Source: Ziziphus jujuba
Lineage: Eukaryota; Streptophyta; Magnoliopsida; Rosales; Rhamnaceae
Direction of reading: 5' to 3'
Assembly: GCF_031755915.1 (NCBI RefSeq)
Contig: NC_083389.1
Span: 24,737,001 to 24,801,000 of the forward strand
Length of the DNA: 64,000 nucleotides
The notes under the pieces are model-generated. The model searched no databases. It had not been told where the DNA came from and saw only the letters and a program-made list of their open reading frames with translations. Within the stretch, counting starts at the first letter, position 1. Each line of letters begins with the position of its first letter. The translations under genes and the position numbers were made by a program. Shown here piece after piece: positions 46,216-59,750 of the stretch.

Positions 46216-48756
46216 GACGAATCCATAGGATGTTTGTATGGTTAACGAAGGTAGAATCAACTCTTTGGATGAAAATTTCTTCCTCCCCCGGTCCTTTCTT
46301 TATTGCTAACCAACATGCCCTTTAGATTAGTCTGTTTTCTTTGCAGTGAGAATAAATCTAGAAAAGAAAGGCCCTCTGTTTGGTAATAATATTTGGCTAT
46401 AGTAGTCATCACCTTGGTAATCATCATTATTAATTGGTTTGTATCTATTTCAACTTCTACTTTTTAAAACTATCATGTAGTTAATTCATTTTTAATAGCA
46501 TACTTAGAGCACCCAGAACATGAAATAAACAAAGAGTAGGTTGGAATGCTCTTAGAGGATTTTTAATTTTTTAAAGTAAAAGAAAACCTTTTAAACTTTT
46601 CTTCAACTTTCAATTTGTCTTATATACTTTTTCTAAAGAAATTTTCCCTTTAAATTTTGCATATTATCAATCTACCCATTTTTTAAACTTTTTGAGTAGG
46701 ATTTTGGATGAAATTGACAAATCAATAGTAAAATTACTTGTTAATATAAATCAAGTATATTAAAACCATTACTTTTTTATCAACAAGGTGTTGGTTATGT
46801 TGGTAATAAACTGTAACCTTAATAACTTGGCCAGAACTTGGAGTTCAAGTTCGAATAGATATTGCTGGGGAGAAGAAAATACAGTTAATACTCTAATCTT
46901 CGAATATAGATTAGATTTATATTCTATTGGGTATGGAGATATTCTCTCGTCAAAGATAAAAAATAAATCAATACTTTTTCAATGAACAAGATTGTTAAAA
47001 ATAAAGAAAGAATAAAATATTCTCCATATTCTATTTCATTTTTTATCAAATTTGTTATGAATATTTTATTTTATTTTATTTTTATCAAATTTGTTATTTC
47101 ATTTATAGCTGGTAAGTAGTATTAGATTGTGATTGGAATTATTTTATCACAATCCCATGCTTGATGTGAGTAGGTAAAACGAGTCCACCAAATAATTTTC
47201 TTATAGGGGATAACTAATCCCATGTAAAAAGGGTGGGATAAAATTATTCTATTCATGTTCGACTTTTTATGACTTTTTTATTTAATCTTTATTTCTTTAC
47301 TTATTTTTTTCCATATTTATTTTTATTTTTAATTCATTATTTCTTTTCCATTTTTCCTCCTTCTCTTTCTTCTTCATTTTCTTTTGTTATTTTTTTGAAA
47401 TTTTTTATCCTCCTTTTTCGTAATTATCTTCCTTTTCTTTTTTTCTTTTTTATTTTTTTCTTTTTCCTAGTATCATTTCCTTCTTAATCTTTGTTCTTTT
47501 CTCCATTTTTTAATCTTTGTTTATTTTCTGTTGCATTAGTTCTAGTTCAATTTTCTTTTTCATCTCTTCTTATCTTTCCATTTGCCCTTTTCTATTTTAT
47601 TTTGGTTTTTTCAGTTTTTTTCCTTTCTTTATAAGATGTCTAGATTGATAAATCCAATTTTACTAGTTAATATTAATGATTTTATATATTAATAAGATTA
47701 ACTTTTTAAAAAAAATAATAAGATAAAGGACTTATAATTTTTTATATTAAACTTATTTAATTTAAATCATCTTGTTTCATTTAAAAATCAATTCAATGAT
47801 AATTATATATCTAAAATTAGTCTCGTATAATTGACATCAAACACAGGACTGGATTATTCTTAAGCCATCCAATCTCAATCCCAGTCCTAATTTCAAGTCA
47901 CTCCAATCTTGTTTTACCAAACGGGGGCATATAAACAATTAATTTGAATATTAACCAATCAATTTTTAAAATTCAAACAAAAAAGGAAATATTTCATTTA
48001 CACCTCGAGAGGTTCTGGATTAATACAAAAATATTTCTCAAATTTCTAATAATATCACCTACATCTTTTCGAGGATTTTAAATTACTTTATACCATTATT
48101 TAAGTTAAATTACTTTCAAAATTTCCTTTATTTTTTTAACGGTTAATTAATTTGAAAAACTTTGAAGTTTTGTTAATCTATGCTTTAATTATTTTTTTAA
48201 ACTAAATTTTTTTTTTTAGTTTGAAAAATAAAAACCATGTGGAATTTAAATGAGATAATTTTTTTTTTTTTAAACTAAGTTATAATTCATCAAATATATT
48301 TTATTAAATGCATTAAAATGTATTATAATTTTTCAAATATATTCAACTATAAGGTTTGTGATAAATATTTCATTTAATTAATATATAAGAAATGAAAAAC
48401 TTATAACATAATTTAAATAAATATTAGTTAAAAATATAAAAAATAAAAAAAATTTCAAAATAATTATTAAAAATAAAAAAATTTGAAAAGTAATTTATCT
48501 TAAATAAGAATTTGAGAGTAATTTTATATTTTTTTAAGGTGTTGTGGATGGTAGTATTAAAGCGACATGTTTTTGTAGTTACTCAGGATTTATTAGAAAT
48601 GATGTAAATGAAATATTAAAGAAAAACAGAAAAAGTTTAAAGGAAAGGGCAGATTGGGAGTTATGCAAAAATTTTAAAGAGAAATTGGTGAAAGTAGTAG
48701 TTTGAAAAGGGCAAATGGAAAAGGGTAATTGGTAATTTGATATTTTCTGACACATG
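46216..48756. other. AT-rich intergenic region
   Basis: No gene supported. Pyrimidine-rich around 47270-47620, where the 72-residue Phe/Leu-rich frame is a composition artefact. Confidence 0.45.
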
Positions 48757-49658
48757 CTTTCCCTCCCTCAAAAACTTCCGTTTCTACCAAAGACTGTCAG
48801 ACACTCAGAGCTGCCCTCCTCTCTCTCTCTCTTTCCCATTCTCTCTTCCTCGTTCCTTCTTCTACATCGCTTTATGCTCTGTTCTCGGTTGAGGTTTTCT
48901 CCATGGTTGAATTGTCCACTTTCAGGTGCATGAATTCGATTCTTTGAATCCAAATCTTAATTCTTTTGCGTGGGGATGAAATTTAATTGATTACCTTTTC
49001 ATTTCGTTTTCACCACTTTTCCATATCTCCTTACGACTATGCAGCTTTTAACATTTTTTATTTCGCTGCTTTTCTCTTCTTATTCTCTTTAGATTTTTGG
49101 TCGTTGTTTTTCGTTTTTGTAATATATTTTTTTTAAATTAATAATTTACGTTACGGTTTCTGTTTTGTTGATTTTATCGTAACTGTTTTCTGATACTTCC
49201 TGAAAGTATTTCTGTTTGTTATTCTTATCTATGTTTTTATAATCATTATTTGGCATTTCCTTTATCTGCATATAAGCACTTATAATTTTCATTCATAATT
49301 TCGAGGGTTATCTGAGACTGGTCTGTATTAGGACGCAGAATCTTTGACATTTAGGTAGTGTTGACCGTGAATGAGTGTTGTATATTTCTCTTTTTTGGGT
49401 TTGAGGCATTGATGTGCATTGATTTTCGAAGCATTTCTTATTGAACTTTATATATGAGATTGATTTTCTGCATTTTATAGGTTCCTTAGGAAAATGATTT
49501 TGCTGCAGGGGACCCTCCAAACCTTGAGTCAGTTAATAGTTATAACGGGTTAGTCTTTGCTGAAGATAGGGGCTTTGCAATGAGGTTTTGGCTGTTGCAT
49601 TTGGACTGATTGCTTGTGAGACAGAGGAGCTATCAACAACTCAAAAGTCTATTTATAT
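48757..49658 (+). promoter_or_regulatory. 5' UTR region of the F-box gene, with likely UTR intron
   Basis: A CT-rich tract (48800-48860), often found in plant 5' UTRs, is followed by a good donor at 48926 (CTTTCAG|GTGCAT). A T-rich stretch leads to an acceptor at 49508 (TTTGCTGCAG|GGGACC). The predicted 583-bp UTR intron precedes the ATG at 49659. Inference from splice motifs only. Confidence 0.5.
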
Positions 49659-52113
49659 ATGGATAAAACTGGTATCCATCCCGTCAGCGAAGGAAGCTGT
49701 TTTGAAAGACCCATGATAACCTTCAAGCGAAGAAACAAATCGAACCCAAACGACGTTGCCGAAGTAGAAGAGATTATAAGCAGCAGAGAATCGAAAAACC
49801 ACAGGACAAATTCTGTAAATGAAGGAGATAGACTCAGTGCCTTGAATGACAATGTCCTCCTTCATCTCCTCTCCTTCTTGCCCACCCTAGACGCCATCAG
49901 AACATGCGTTTTGTCAAAAAGATGGAGTTACCTGTGGACTTTTGTCCCGGCCCTTAGTTACAACCTGGAGCGCACAAGTTGTTGTAAAAATGTTGATGAA
50001 TTTGTTTCCTTCGTGGAGAAGACCATAATTCTTAATAAGTCTTCCAAGATGTTCAAATTTTTACTTAATTTCCAGCAGCATTTTGGGGAGTGTTATATGG
50101 TCCATCTTGACTCTAAAGTTCTGGATATCTGGACTCGCTTTGCGACCAAGGCAAATGTAGAGGAGCTCTGTCTTGCATTATATGAAGATGATTTTGGCCT
50201 ACGATGCACTATGGATTATAATCTGCACATGAATTACTCACTGCCCAAGCATATTTTTGGCTGTTCATCTTTGACCAAGTTGTATCTGTCACACTGTAAT
50301 ATTGTGCCTCATGGAGTTATTACCTGGACATTACTCAAGAGTTTATCTATTAAGAATACCAAAGTAAGTGATGATGTGATGCAGAAAGTATTGTCCGGGA
50401 GTCCAGCACTTGAAGTTCTGGAGATACGTCGTTGTGCTGGGATTAATCGTCTGGATATTACTTCTGCCAGTGTGAGAAAATTGGTGATAGAAGACTATTG
50501 GATATGGAATAAGGACGATATTAGCTTTATATATCCTAGCTCGGAAATATTGGAAATCTTGGCTCCCAATATAAAGGTATTGGAACTTTTAGGTCATTTT
50601 GGGACAAAATGTCAACTGGTTGATGTCTCATCTCTAGTTAGTGCTCATATTGGTTTTGAGTTGAATAAGCGACTGGTGGCCGTTCCTGATTCTACTAGAG
50701 CAGCCAAGTACTACAAAGAAAGTCAAAACATGCTGAGAGAACTCTTAAGTAGTGTTCGGTTTGTCAAGGAACTCACATTGGGTGCTTGGTGCTTTCAGGT
50801 TCGTGGTTAATACCTGCATTTTGTTTATTGTTTCTATATTTTCTTTGCAGCTTGCTACTCTTTTCCATTCTATTCGAAGTTTGCTACTTTTGTAATCTGT
50901 TTCAAATATATAGTTCTTATTTGATTTTATTAAAAAAAAGAAAAAAAGAAAAAAAGGAAACCCACTTTGATGAAACAGAAGCGAATACCATGCATAAAAA
51001 CAAAATTACGATGTATATATTCTTAAAGTTTTAAAACTTAATGAAACCGGTGTTAAAGTTGTTTTCTACTTTAATTTTGTTTTATTTAGTAAAAGTCAAC
51101 CTCCAAAAGTATGTCAAATATTTCTTATCGCACTTGAAATTGCTATTGCAAAATATTTATAATAGAAACGGACACAGTAAGTACTGGGCATTCTACAGAA
51201 GCGTAATCGTTGGTGGTGATTATATAGTTGATAAGACAGTGTAGGTAAGTTGTAGAATTTTGATGGAACTTAATATTGCATTTGTAGCATTACTCTTTTA
51301 TAATTTGTCAATTTATCCTTCTTGTGTTTAATTTGCTTCTTAAATTTCATGTCTTGTGAAGATTATAACCAAGTTGCTTGAAGTGAAATATTTGCATTCT
51401 CCACTACCAGAGTGCGAAAGTTTAATGCTGAAAGCGAGAATAAGAGAGTGGGAGCTACAGGGCATGGCAAAGCTGCTAAGAAATTTTCCTCCTCTGGTCA
51501 AATTAACCATAGATGCTGCAACTTGTAAGGTACGTTTCCTAATTTTCTTACAACTACTTCCCATATCACTGCCTATCCTTTCCATTTCATTTTAGTTCGC
51601 TAATGAGCCAGGAACAGTTGCTTCAAGTACTTTGATACATTATTGTCTTGTTTATAAAATTGATCCAATTAGTACTTTGATCCATTTTGCTTTGAGGAAC
51701 CTAATCTGATTATAGGTGCTCTGAGTTGTCTTTTTATGTGTCAGCGTACTCAAGATTTGTTGGACCATTTTGGAGCTGAGGTAAAGATCTCCTGGGCATC
51801 CATAGGAAAGACTTTCAATTCTCTGCTCTTGCATGATCTCAAGACTGTTAAGATTGTTGGTTCTTGTCTGTGCAATGAGAAGCAATCGATAGCGCTTGCT
51901 GAGTTCTTGCTTAAGAATGCAAACGTACTGGAGACGATGGTTTTTACCGTATCAAAAAAAGATTGTTTCCTGAAATATGAAGAGTTTGGTTATCCTAGAT
52001 GTGTTCCTGCACGTTATACTACCGAAGATGTGCTAACAATTGCTGGAAAGTTGCTAAGCTTCCCGAGATCCTCGCCTCATGCAAATATCAGCTTCTCATG
52101 GTCTATGCTTTGA
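49659..52113 (+). CDS. F-box/LRR/FBD-domain protein
   Basis: Three phase-0 exons: 49659-50798, 51362-51529 and 51745-52113, giving 558 residues. The F-box spans about residues 56-96: DRLSALNDNVLLHLLSFLPT, LDAIRTCVLSKRWSYLWTFV, with LND where LPD is usual. It binds SKP1 in SCF ubiquitin ligases (established for the family). Residues about 150-370 form LRR-like segments (for example GCSSLTKLYLSHCNIVPHGV, LKSLSIKNTKVSDDVMQKVL, GSPALEVLEIRRCAGINRLD). The last exon has the FBD signature (AEFLLKNANVLETMVF, then LLSFPRSSPHANISF). No internal stops. The substrate is unknown. A truncated paralogue lies at 38.5-40.1 kb. The N-terminus before the F-box is about 50 residues of polar sequence; a later start is possible but no in-frame Met fits better. 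Confidence 0.9.
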
Positions 52114-52648
52114 TAGAAGAGACAATATTGCAAGGAACTTCTGGGACCTGAATTGCCTTGCTTCCTGTATTCATTATAATTGCTTTCTGTTCTTTGGTAC
52201 TATCAGTGCTATGTACTCGCTTTCTGTATTTTCAATTACGACTGCTATCTGTTCTTTCAGTCCTTTGACCTTACTCTCTGTATTTGTTTTGTAGTTGCAG
52301 ATGATGTTAATTCGCCAAATTTGTTTACCATATGTGACATTATTTGATATTATTTCCGTAATTTTGAGTTATATTAAAAAAATGTTTCATTAATTGCCAT
52401 CCATAATTTGGTAAGCAAGCTACATTACTCGTAAACTAATTAGTTTACTAGATGCTTAAACTCTTCATCACAACAACAAAAAGTGGCTCATTTTCTGAAA
52501 TACACACATTGCACTTAAATATGTCCATATCATAAAACACCTAAAACTAAAATTGAAAATTTTAAGTTGATTGCAACAAGGTCTACACAAGAAAGCTTAC
52601 CCTTACAATCCAGGAGAATTCTTGGTTACACATTGTGTACCAAGTTGG
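52114..52648. other. 3' flank of F-box gene
   Basis: Contains the presumed 3' UTR. AT-rich, no further gene. Confidence 0.4.
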
Positions 52649-53480
52649 ATTACATGATGGCGCACAGCTAATGTAGAAGCTCCATGTGTTCCAATTAATC
52701 CCGGTCATTTAAAATAATCCACTTCAACCTCTCCACATATGTAATGCCTTCTAGACTCCATCCATATTTATTTTATTTATTTTCCTTTTATCCCCTTTCC
52801 TCCCACTTTTCGTTCTCCTCCTCCATGGTATAAAAGCAGAGGTCTACTTTCCTCCAAACCAATCACCGGCAAGATGATGATCTCTTTGGAGTCTATGGTT
52901 GTTAATAAATTGAAGATCGTAGTCAATTCCTTTTGCATGCCCACTGTCGTTTAGGGTTTTCATATTGCGCCCTTTTTCTTTGTTCCTCCTTGTTCTTTAT
53001 GAATATGAGAATCAGATTTGTTAATATGTGTGAGGATTTATTGAATTTCATTTTTAGTTTGGTAAATAAACATATCAAAACGTAAATTTATTTGTTAAAT
53101 AAACATATTGAAGGAGGAGAATCATGAGTTGAATGCAGAGTTAATTTTTAAGAAAGAAAAGATATTATTTTGTTATTTTCGCTTTCTGAGATCGCGATTC
53201 TTGGAAAGAGAAGAAAATTGCTTCAACCATTTATACCAACCTTCTCCATTTTACGGATGGAGGTGTGGTTTATTCCTCCATGGGGGATAAACGTACAGAG
53301 AGAGAATAAAAAAGATAAAAGAATAAATTAAATATAGAGTCTGGAAAGGTGTCAAATATGTGGAGAGGTTGAGGTGGATTTTTTTTTTTTTTTTTTTTTT
53401 TCACAAATGAGTGGGATTGGGGAAGACACATGGAACTTTGTTACTGGCTAAGTGCAATACCATGTAATCTAGCTACGTAG
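52649..53480. mobile_element. MITE-like inverted-repeat element
   Basis: Left arm (52649-52800) and right arm (53320-53480) are related in inverted orientation. Both contain, in left-arm sense, GATTACATG, CTCCATGTGT or TTCCATGTGT, and CAACCTCTCCACATAT. A T-run (53379-53401) interrupts the right arm. The loop contains TATAAAAGCAGAGG near 52831. No coding capacity is recognised and the exact ends and target duplication are unclear. Confidence 0.5.
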
Positions 53481-53814
53481 CTGGTGCCATTACTATTACA
53501 ATTAATAATAATAAAAAAAATATCAAATAAATATATAAATTACATATCAATATTTGATCTCGATCGGTTCTGATATATTAATTTAGTATGCTTAATATTA
53601 CTTTATAATCGATCAATGGAATATTTATTTCCCAAAATATCAAAGGAATATGGATTAAAAAAAAAAAAAATGCCATCTATCTTTAACACACATTGGCAAT
53701 TAGTTGCACTGTTGTTTCCCCCGAGATTTTAATACTACAGACTGTTCGAATTACCAAGCTATATTTTCACATTTTTTTCCTTCATAAATTGTTTGGATTA
53801 CCAACCTATATTTT

Positions 53815-54010
53815 CTATTTCTTCAAAAAGAAAAAAAAAAAAGACTATATATTTCCTTTTTTATATATTTTTATTTTTTAATGTACTTTGTTAAAACGTT
53901 CTATTTCTTCAAAAAGGCCAAAAAAAGAAAAAAAGAAAAAAAAAAAAAAGACTATATATTTCCTTTTTTTTATATTTTTATTTTTTAATGTAGTTTGTTA
54001 AAACGTTCTT
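53815..54010. repeat. Tandem duplication of about 95-110 bp
   Basis: Two copies of a unit reading TCTATTTCTTCAAAAAG, an A-run, GACTATATATTTCC, TTTTTAATGTA, TTGTTAAAACGTTC. The copies differ mainly in A-run length. A (TA)n run follows at 54018-54039. Confidence 0.8.
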
Positions 54011-54039
54011 GGCATGATATATATATATATATATATATA

Positions 54040-55299
54040 ATACATTCTTTTCATCTACTAATCAAATAAAAAATAAAAATAAAAAGGTTTTGACGTTGTA
54101 AACTGGTTGAACGTAGTATCAGGCATCAATCCACGATGCTTCTGGTTTATTCACCATAAAAGGAGCTATTTATTTGAATAGAGTTGAAATTTATTCAATG
54201 ATCTCTTAGTCTAATCATAAAATTTCAGACTTTGAAATTTGGGTATGGATAGTTTAATCAAGGAAAATGTTATGTAATATAAACCATTTGAACGAAGAGG
54301 ATAACTAAATATATAAATAAATAAAATAATTTTATGTTAAAAGCTAACAAAAAGGAAATAATTAAAAAAACAAAGAGATATGAAAAGTAATAACAGCTTG
54401 TAAAAGAACAAGGGTAAAACTGTAATATTTATTCACATATAAAAATGAAATTACTAGTTTGACCTTAATTCATTTATAAGTACAATGTAATTATGTAATT
54501 TAAAGATGAAAAGGAAAGGATAATTATTAGTCGAAACCAAAAAAATAGATATAAAAAAATTCCTAGTGAAAAAATAAGGACAAATTAAATAAACAACCAA
54601 TCCCACAGTAATTAGCTCAAATTATTAAATATCATCTTTTATATATTAATTATACACCGCCATCTACTACCCACCCACATGCGCGAGCACGCACACACGC
54701 AGAATTTTCATTTTTATTTTGTTTCTTCGTTTCCAAGTAATATTTTTTTTTTTTTGAAGTTCTTTTTAAATTCATTACTCTTTAAACGAGATAAATATTT
54801 GTTCAGCACTATAAAGGTTAGTGATTTTGCTCTCTAATTAATGGCATTTATAATTCATTGAAGATCAAGGAATATAATTAATTTGATTTGTGATCATATA
54901 AATTAATTTACAAAAGGAAGCAGAAGAGCTAGAGAAGCAAAGACTGATGAAAGAAGATCCTGGGAGTTTCGAGAACTTTTATAAATTATGCATATTGATA
55001 GAGAACAAAGAAATCCAGCCCAAAAGAAAATCTTCAAGGAGGAGAAGGTAGACTCAATGCTTGGATGATTATCTTCTAATGAGGACATGCATAGGAGCAC
55101 AATAAACTTGAGCCAAGATCCATACAACTGAAAATAGGATTAATAAGACGAGCTCAAACTAAAAGATATAAAGAACCACTAAATGGTTTAATTCTTGAGG
55201 TATTTAGCTCTTAAAGAAAATTCATTACTGAAGGTGAATCAAGGATGATCCAATATATAGAATTACACAGCCAAATTCATGAAGAAAAGCTTTTGCTGA
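54040..55299. other. AT-rich intergenic region
   Basis: No gene supported. The 74-residue minus-strand frame at 54903-55127 shows no recognisable domain. Confidence 0.4.
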
Positions 55300-55945
55300 A
55301 GTAGCATAGTGACATGGCAACCATAGGATGATATAGTAGTGTCATATGGCTTCCTATGTAGCATTTGTGTGGATTTGATGAGCTTCAAGGCGGATTTGAT
55401 TTTTCTTAGTGTCCAAGTTATTAATTAGTTTCCAAATTATAATTAGAACTCTTAATTACTTTTATATTAGGATAAATGTCAAACTAATTTTCTAATTTGC
55501 CTTAATCACGTAACTAAATCACATTTTCTAATTTCAATTAAAAGAATGTTGATTAGTCAATTTAAGTTAAGAAACTAGGTTTAATGTCAATTTTTATTTT
55601 AGGATACTAGAAAATTTGGCCAGTCATAGTTTATGCTTAGTAGTTGAAATTTAGGCTTATATTTTTTCCTTAATTTTATTTGTACTTTGCCTATAAATAG
55701 GCACATTTTTTAGTTGAATAAAACAATTCAAGATTTTTTCAGCATAATTGTAAAAGTTATTAACTTGGTTCTCTAAGAACTATTAAATTGATCAAGCTTT
55801 GCTTATGATGCTCAAACCTAGACTTATCAATCGGTTTTTCATCTCCTATTGTGGCGTCATCACTATACCAAAGTTCTTAGTCGCAGGTTGATTAAGGGTT
55901 GACATTTCCAAAGCTTGGCTTTCTAAATACAGGTTGGATCTATCT
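55300..55945 (+). repeat. Probable LTR of a related chromovirus-like family
   Basis: Contains a good TATA box (GCCTATAAATAGGCAC, about 55690) and, near its right end, TATACCAAAGTTCTTAGTCG and AGGTTGATTAAGGGTTGACA, similar to the tail of the LTRs at 36.8 and 57.4 kb (TATACCAAGGTTTCTA, AGTTGATTAAGG). The left border is not fixed. Confidence 0.45.
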
Positions 55946-56398
55946 TATATTTATTGTTTTTGTTTGTTTGATCTTTTAGTTCTGCAATTTTTGCATCAAG
56001 TAAGAATCGTTTCATATTTTTCTTCTTATCATCCTTGCTGTCCATAGGCCAAAAAAAAAAAAAAAGAAAAGAAAAATAAATTGCATCAAGCATCAAAGTT
56101 TCTGAAATTGCACTAAAAACTCTACTTGTGTGATTTTTGGAAATGTTGTTTTAAATTTTGAGTGCAAGAATGGATTGATACCTATTAGTAGCATCAAAAT
56201 CTTATTTTGTTGCTGTTCTTAAAAAAAAAAAAGAAAAAAAAAAGGGAAGAATCGAAAATCATTGAAATTCAAGTTGTTTGAGTTGCTTGATATTTGGTTG
56301 AGTTTGTTAGTTTTAAAAGGTTAAAAGTTCAGTTTCGGAAGGAAGCGTTTAAACCTAAGATTTGAGGAAATCACACGGTTAATTCCAAAAACATTATC
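55946..56398 (+). other. Leader-like non-coding sequence
   Basis: T- and A-rich, with poly-A runs at 56048-56063 and 56220-56243. It follows the preceding LTR as a retrotransposon leader would, and is cut by the next LTR at 56399. Confidence 0.35.
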
Positions 56399-57530
56399 TT
56401 ATGAGAACCTGCCCGTACTAGTACAATCAACTACTTGCTAGGGTGTTGATCCTATGCAACTGAAGACCAGGCCAATTATTAGAGTTCAAGCTAAAAGGTT
56501 TAAGGACAATCTTATTAGCTTCATACAAAATGTATTTAAATCTCGAGGGGGCATACTAATATCAGAATATTCTAAGCCCGTACTGAGCATTCAAGTTGTG
56601 AAGGCAAAAATGGACCCAGGAAGCTGTTTTGGTGCATTTGAGGACTCTGGCAGCAAGAGGCGAGTTTGTTGGCCTATGTGTTTGAGCTCACTAAGAGGCC
56701 ATGAAATCATGCCAAGGTAGAAGCAAGACCATCCAAGTATGTCATTAGCATCCAAGCTTCCACATTGGTCGGATTTTGCATGATTGGTGCTGGGAAGGGG
56801 TTTACTTGCAATCCAAGCAAGATTTGATCATTTAAATCTATGGCAATGTGTGGGGACCAGTTATAATCCTATTAGACATCTTACAAGACATATTTTATCA
56901 TATTTGGAGCCTAAATTAGTTGGAAATTAGACAAGAACAGCTTATTTGGAAAACGAGTCAACTACTTTTTCAAATCTGAAATTTGACTTTTGCTTAGGAA
57001 ATAGTCTTTTATTTTTTGGTTTTTATATAATTATTTGCTGGACAAATTAGTTTAGGAAGGTTTAATTTTAATATTTTTGATCGTAAAGTAATTAATTCTT
57101 CTTTTAAAATTAAAGGATTAATTAATACAAATTATATTAGAAACACTTGTGAAATTCGGCCACATTATTATTTTAGCTATATTGGCCGGTTTTACCTATT
57201 GTTTTTAGGATTTTGATTTTTTGTTACTTTAGTCTATTTAAAGGCTTAATTTCTCAATAAATGACACCTCATTATTCATCCAGAAAAATTATTGTGAGAA
57301 AGATTTCTATTTATTCTCTTAGAACATCTAAAACACCGAATAGAGAACAAGTGTTTTAATTTGATTTATCAATAGGACAATCCATAACCCATTGCGATGT
57401 TTTCAGCATATACCAAGGTTTCTATTCACAAGTTGATTAAGGACCAAGGTGGCCATTAGATTATGAATTTAATTTCGATCCGAACTAATTTAATACGGGC
57501 TTAGGATCAAGTCAACCTAGGTTCATATCA
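56399..57530 (+). repeat. 5' LTR of the chromovirus-like element (1132 bp), including pol tail
   Basis: From TTATGAGAACCTGCC to GTTCATATCA. 56454-56720 encodes the pol tail (RPIIRVQAKRFKDNLISFIQ and onward) and is a passenger inside the LTR, not a separate gene. The next part matches the 36.8-kb and 19.6-kb LTRs. Confidence 0.82.
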
Positions 57531-58018
57531 TTATCATTCAAAACTTAAGTTTGTTTTATTTCACTCTTAGTTGGCCGAATTCTATGTATTATTGTTTCTT
57601 ATTTGATTTTTTCTTTCTTTGCCATCGTTTATACTTATTGTTAAGTTTAGTTTGGACCTATTTGCATAACTTGGATTCGTTTGAGTTAGTTTGTAAAGAA
57701 CCAAGAAGATTTAACTTGAGTGGTAAAAGACTCAATGTTCATTTATTAAGGTTAAAAGCCAATTAATTGTGAGAGACAAAGAGAGACAAGAGATTGACAC
57801 CTTGATCGAGTCATACACATGAGAGAGTGAATTAATGAGGATCTCTTTATTTTTATTACTAACAATCAGCATGTAAACCTGTCCAAAGACAAAGAGGAGT
57901 CATCGAGCTCTAAGATAGAGATTGATGTTAGTGCATTCACCACCTTGATAGGAGATATGCAACAAATGATTAAGGAGATAGAGCAACTTAAATTGTAAGT
58001 AGCTGTGAATTATACAGT
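57531..58018 (+). pseudogene. Leader and gag N-terminus of the chromovirus-like element
   Basis: The leader has no convincing tRNA-Met site (the equivalent position reads TTATCATTCAAAAC). A short coding-like stretch, LSKDKEESSSSKIEIDVSAF and then TTLIGDMQQMIKEIEQLKL (57865-57996), looks like a gag N-terminal coiled region. It stops where the solo LTR is inserted. Confidence 0.45.
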
Positions 58019-59750
58019 GATGTGTAAAATCAACTCACAAGTGCACGAATCGTTTTCAAGTAATAAAGTGGAAAAATAGGGTTGTCGTACCCAAGGGATT
58101 AAGAATTAAGTACCAAAGATAATTAGGTTTTGGTAATATTTGAACTAGCAATTAAGATGGCAATTGAAAATTAAATAAAGTAAATTATACAAAAACAAGA
58201 AATTAAAATTAGGTCAATTTCAAGTAAAGAGAGAGTTAAATTAATAATTATGAATACTAGGGCATTTGATTTCACCACTAACTATTCCAATTTAATTACT
58301 TAAATATGTGAATTTAATTAACTAGTAATCTTGTTAACCACACTTAATCACAAAATTAATCAAAAGTAGTTTCCACTCACAATTGATAATATTCACATAA
58401 CCTAATTTATTCCTTCCGGCCTATAAATTAAATCATGCAAATTCATTAAGTATAGATTAAGCAAATAATATGGCATGAGACATAACTATTTTCCAATCAA
58501 TTATGCATTCATGTAAATCATTGGAGATCCATAATATTATCCTTTTCCAAGCTCAAATATTATTAAAATCATCCATTCCTTCCGGCCTATAAAAGTATTA
58601 AGCATACCAATGATTTATTAACAAAGCATATTACTAATTAAATAAAACTCAACATATATTAAAATAATTAGACCTTCATAGTTAGGGCTACATCATAGCC
58701 CTAGCTATGAAATTTGTTCATGGCAAAAATAATTTCAACATCCATAATTATAAAGAAAAAAACAATAATGTTCACAATTAAAAAGAAAGAGAAGAGAATA
58801 AAAACTATTGAAGAAATCCTCTTCCAAAAGCTCTCCAAGTTGTAGCCTTCTTCTCCGAGCAAACCGACGTCTCTATGCCTCTTGCAAACTCTCCAATTAA
58901 TCTTCTAAAACTCTAAAACTTTAAAACCTTAGAACCCTTAAGAGAATCTTAGAAACTCCCAAATTTTTTTTTTCTATTTAAGCCTCCTAAAAACTCTTAA
59001 ATAACTCTCCAAACTTGTATATCTTCCTTTAGTGTGGTGGGGGCTATATATATAGGACCTTGGGAACCTTTTTCTCTCTTTATTTTCAATGTGGGAGTCT
59101 TGGAAGTTACCCTTTTTAGGCCATGAAGATGGTTGGATGAATTTCATGTGTAAAAAGGAAACTTGATATTACTTGCCCTCTACTACTTTCCTTTTATCTA
59201 ATTCCTCCTTAAAACAAATAGTTAATTAGTCTAATTTACCCTTAATGAAGTATGTGACTCATTAATGATAAATTAATCAATTATTGCCAATTGTCTTTAT
59301 TTTGACCCTCAAATTGCCTTGATTCCCTCTTTTAATCAAGGGTGGAGATATAACTAGAATATTCTTTTTTATAAATTCCAAACTTTAAATGACAATAACT
59401 TTTTGCTCACATCTCGAAATCCAAAAATAACGAGACATTTGAAATCCTCAGGTCGTGATGATTCATATGACATCCACTTCCATCATGAAATTTCCGATAG
59501 AATCTTTATGGAATCTTTAAGGTATCTTTTTGGAATCTTTTTAATGTTTAGTTCGTTTGAGCTCAATCTTGCTTCCCACCATAATTCGACCAAAGAATCC
59601 ATCTTTATGGTTGTTTTCTTAAAATTCTTCCTCTTTCACCTAGATTAAGAAAAATGCATAATTAAGTATTTTTCCATAACAAATTAACACAAACTAACAA
59701 ATATTAAGCTATAAATATGGCATAAAATCATCAATATTTTAGGCCAAACA
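58019..59750 (-). repeat. Second inverted Athila-like solo LTR
   Basis: From TGATGTGTAAAATC to GGCCAAACA, the same family and orientation as 1535-3278 (1732 bp). Flanks TACAG (58014-58018) and TAGAG (59751-59755) agree at 4 of 5 positions. It lies in the gag region of a chromovirus-like element. The Met-initiated frame at 59403-59648 belongs to the LTR and is not a gene. Confidence 0.9.

Noticed and set aside
56454..56720. 88-residue open frame as a separate small gene
   Set aside because: It is the pol tail carried inside the chromovirus-like LTR. The same peptide type occurs at 20428-20673 and at the end of pol at 15658.
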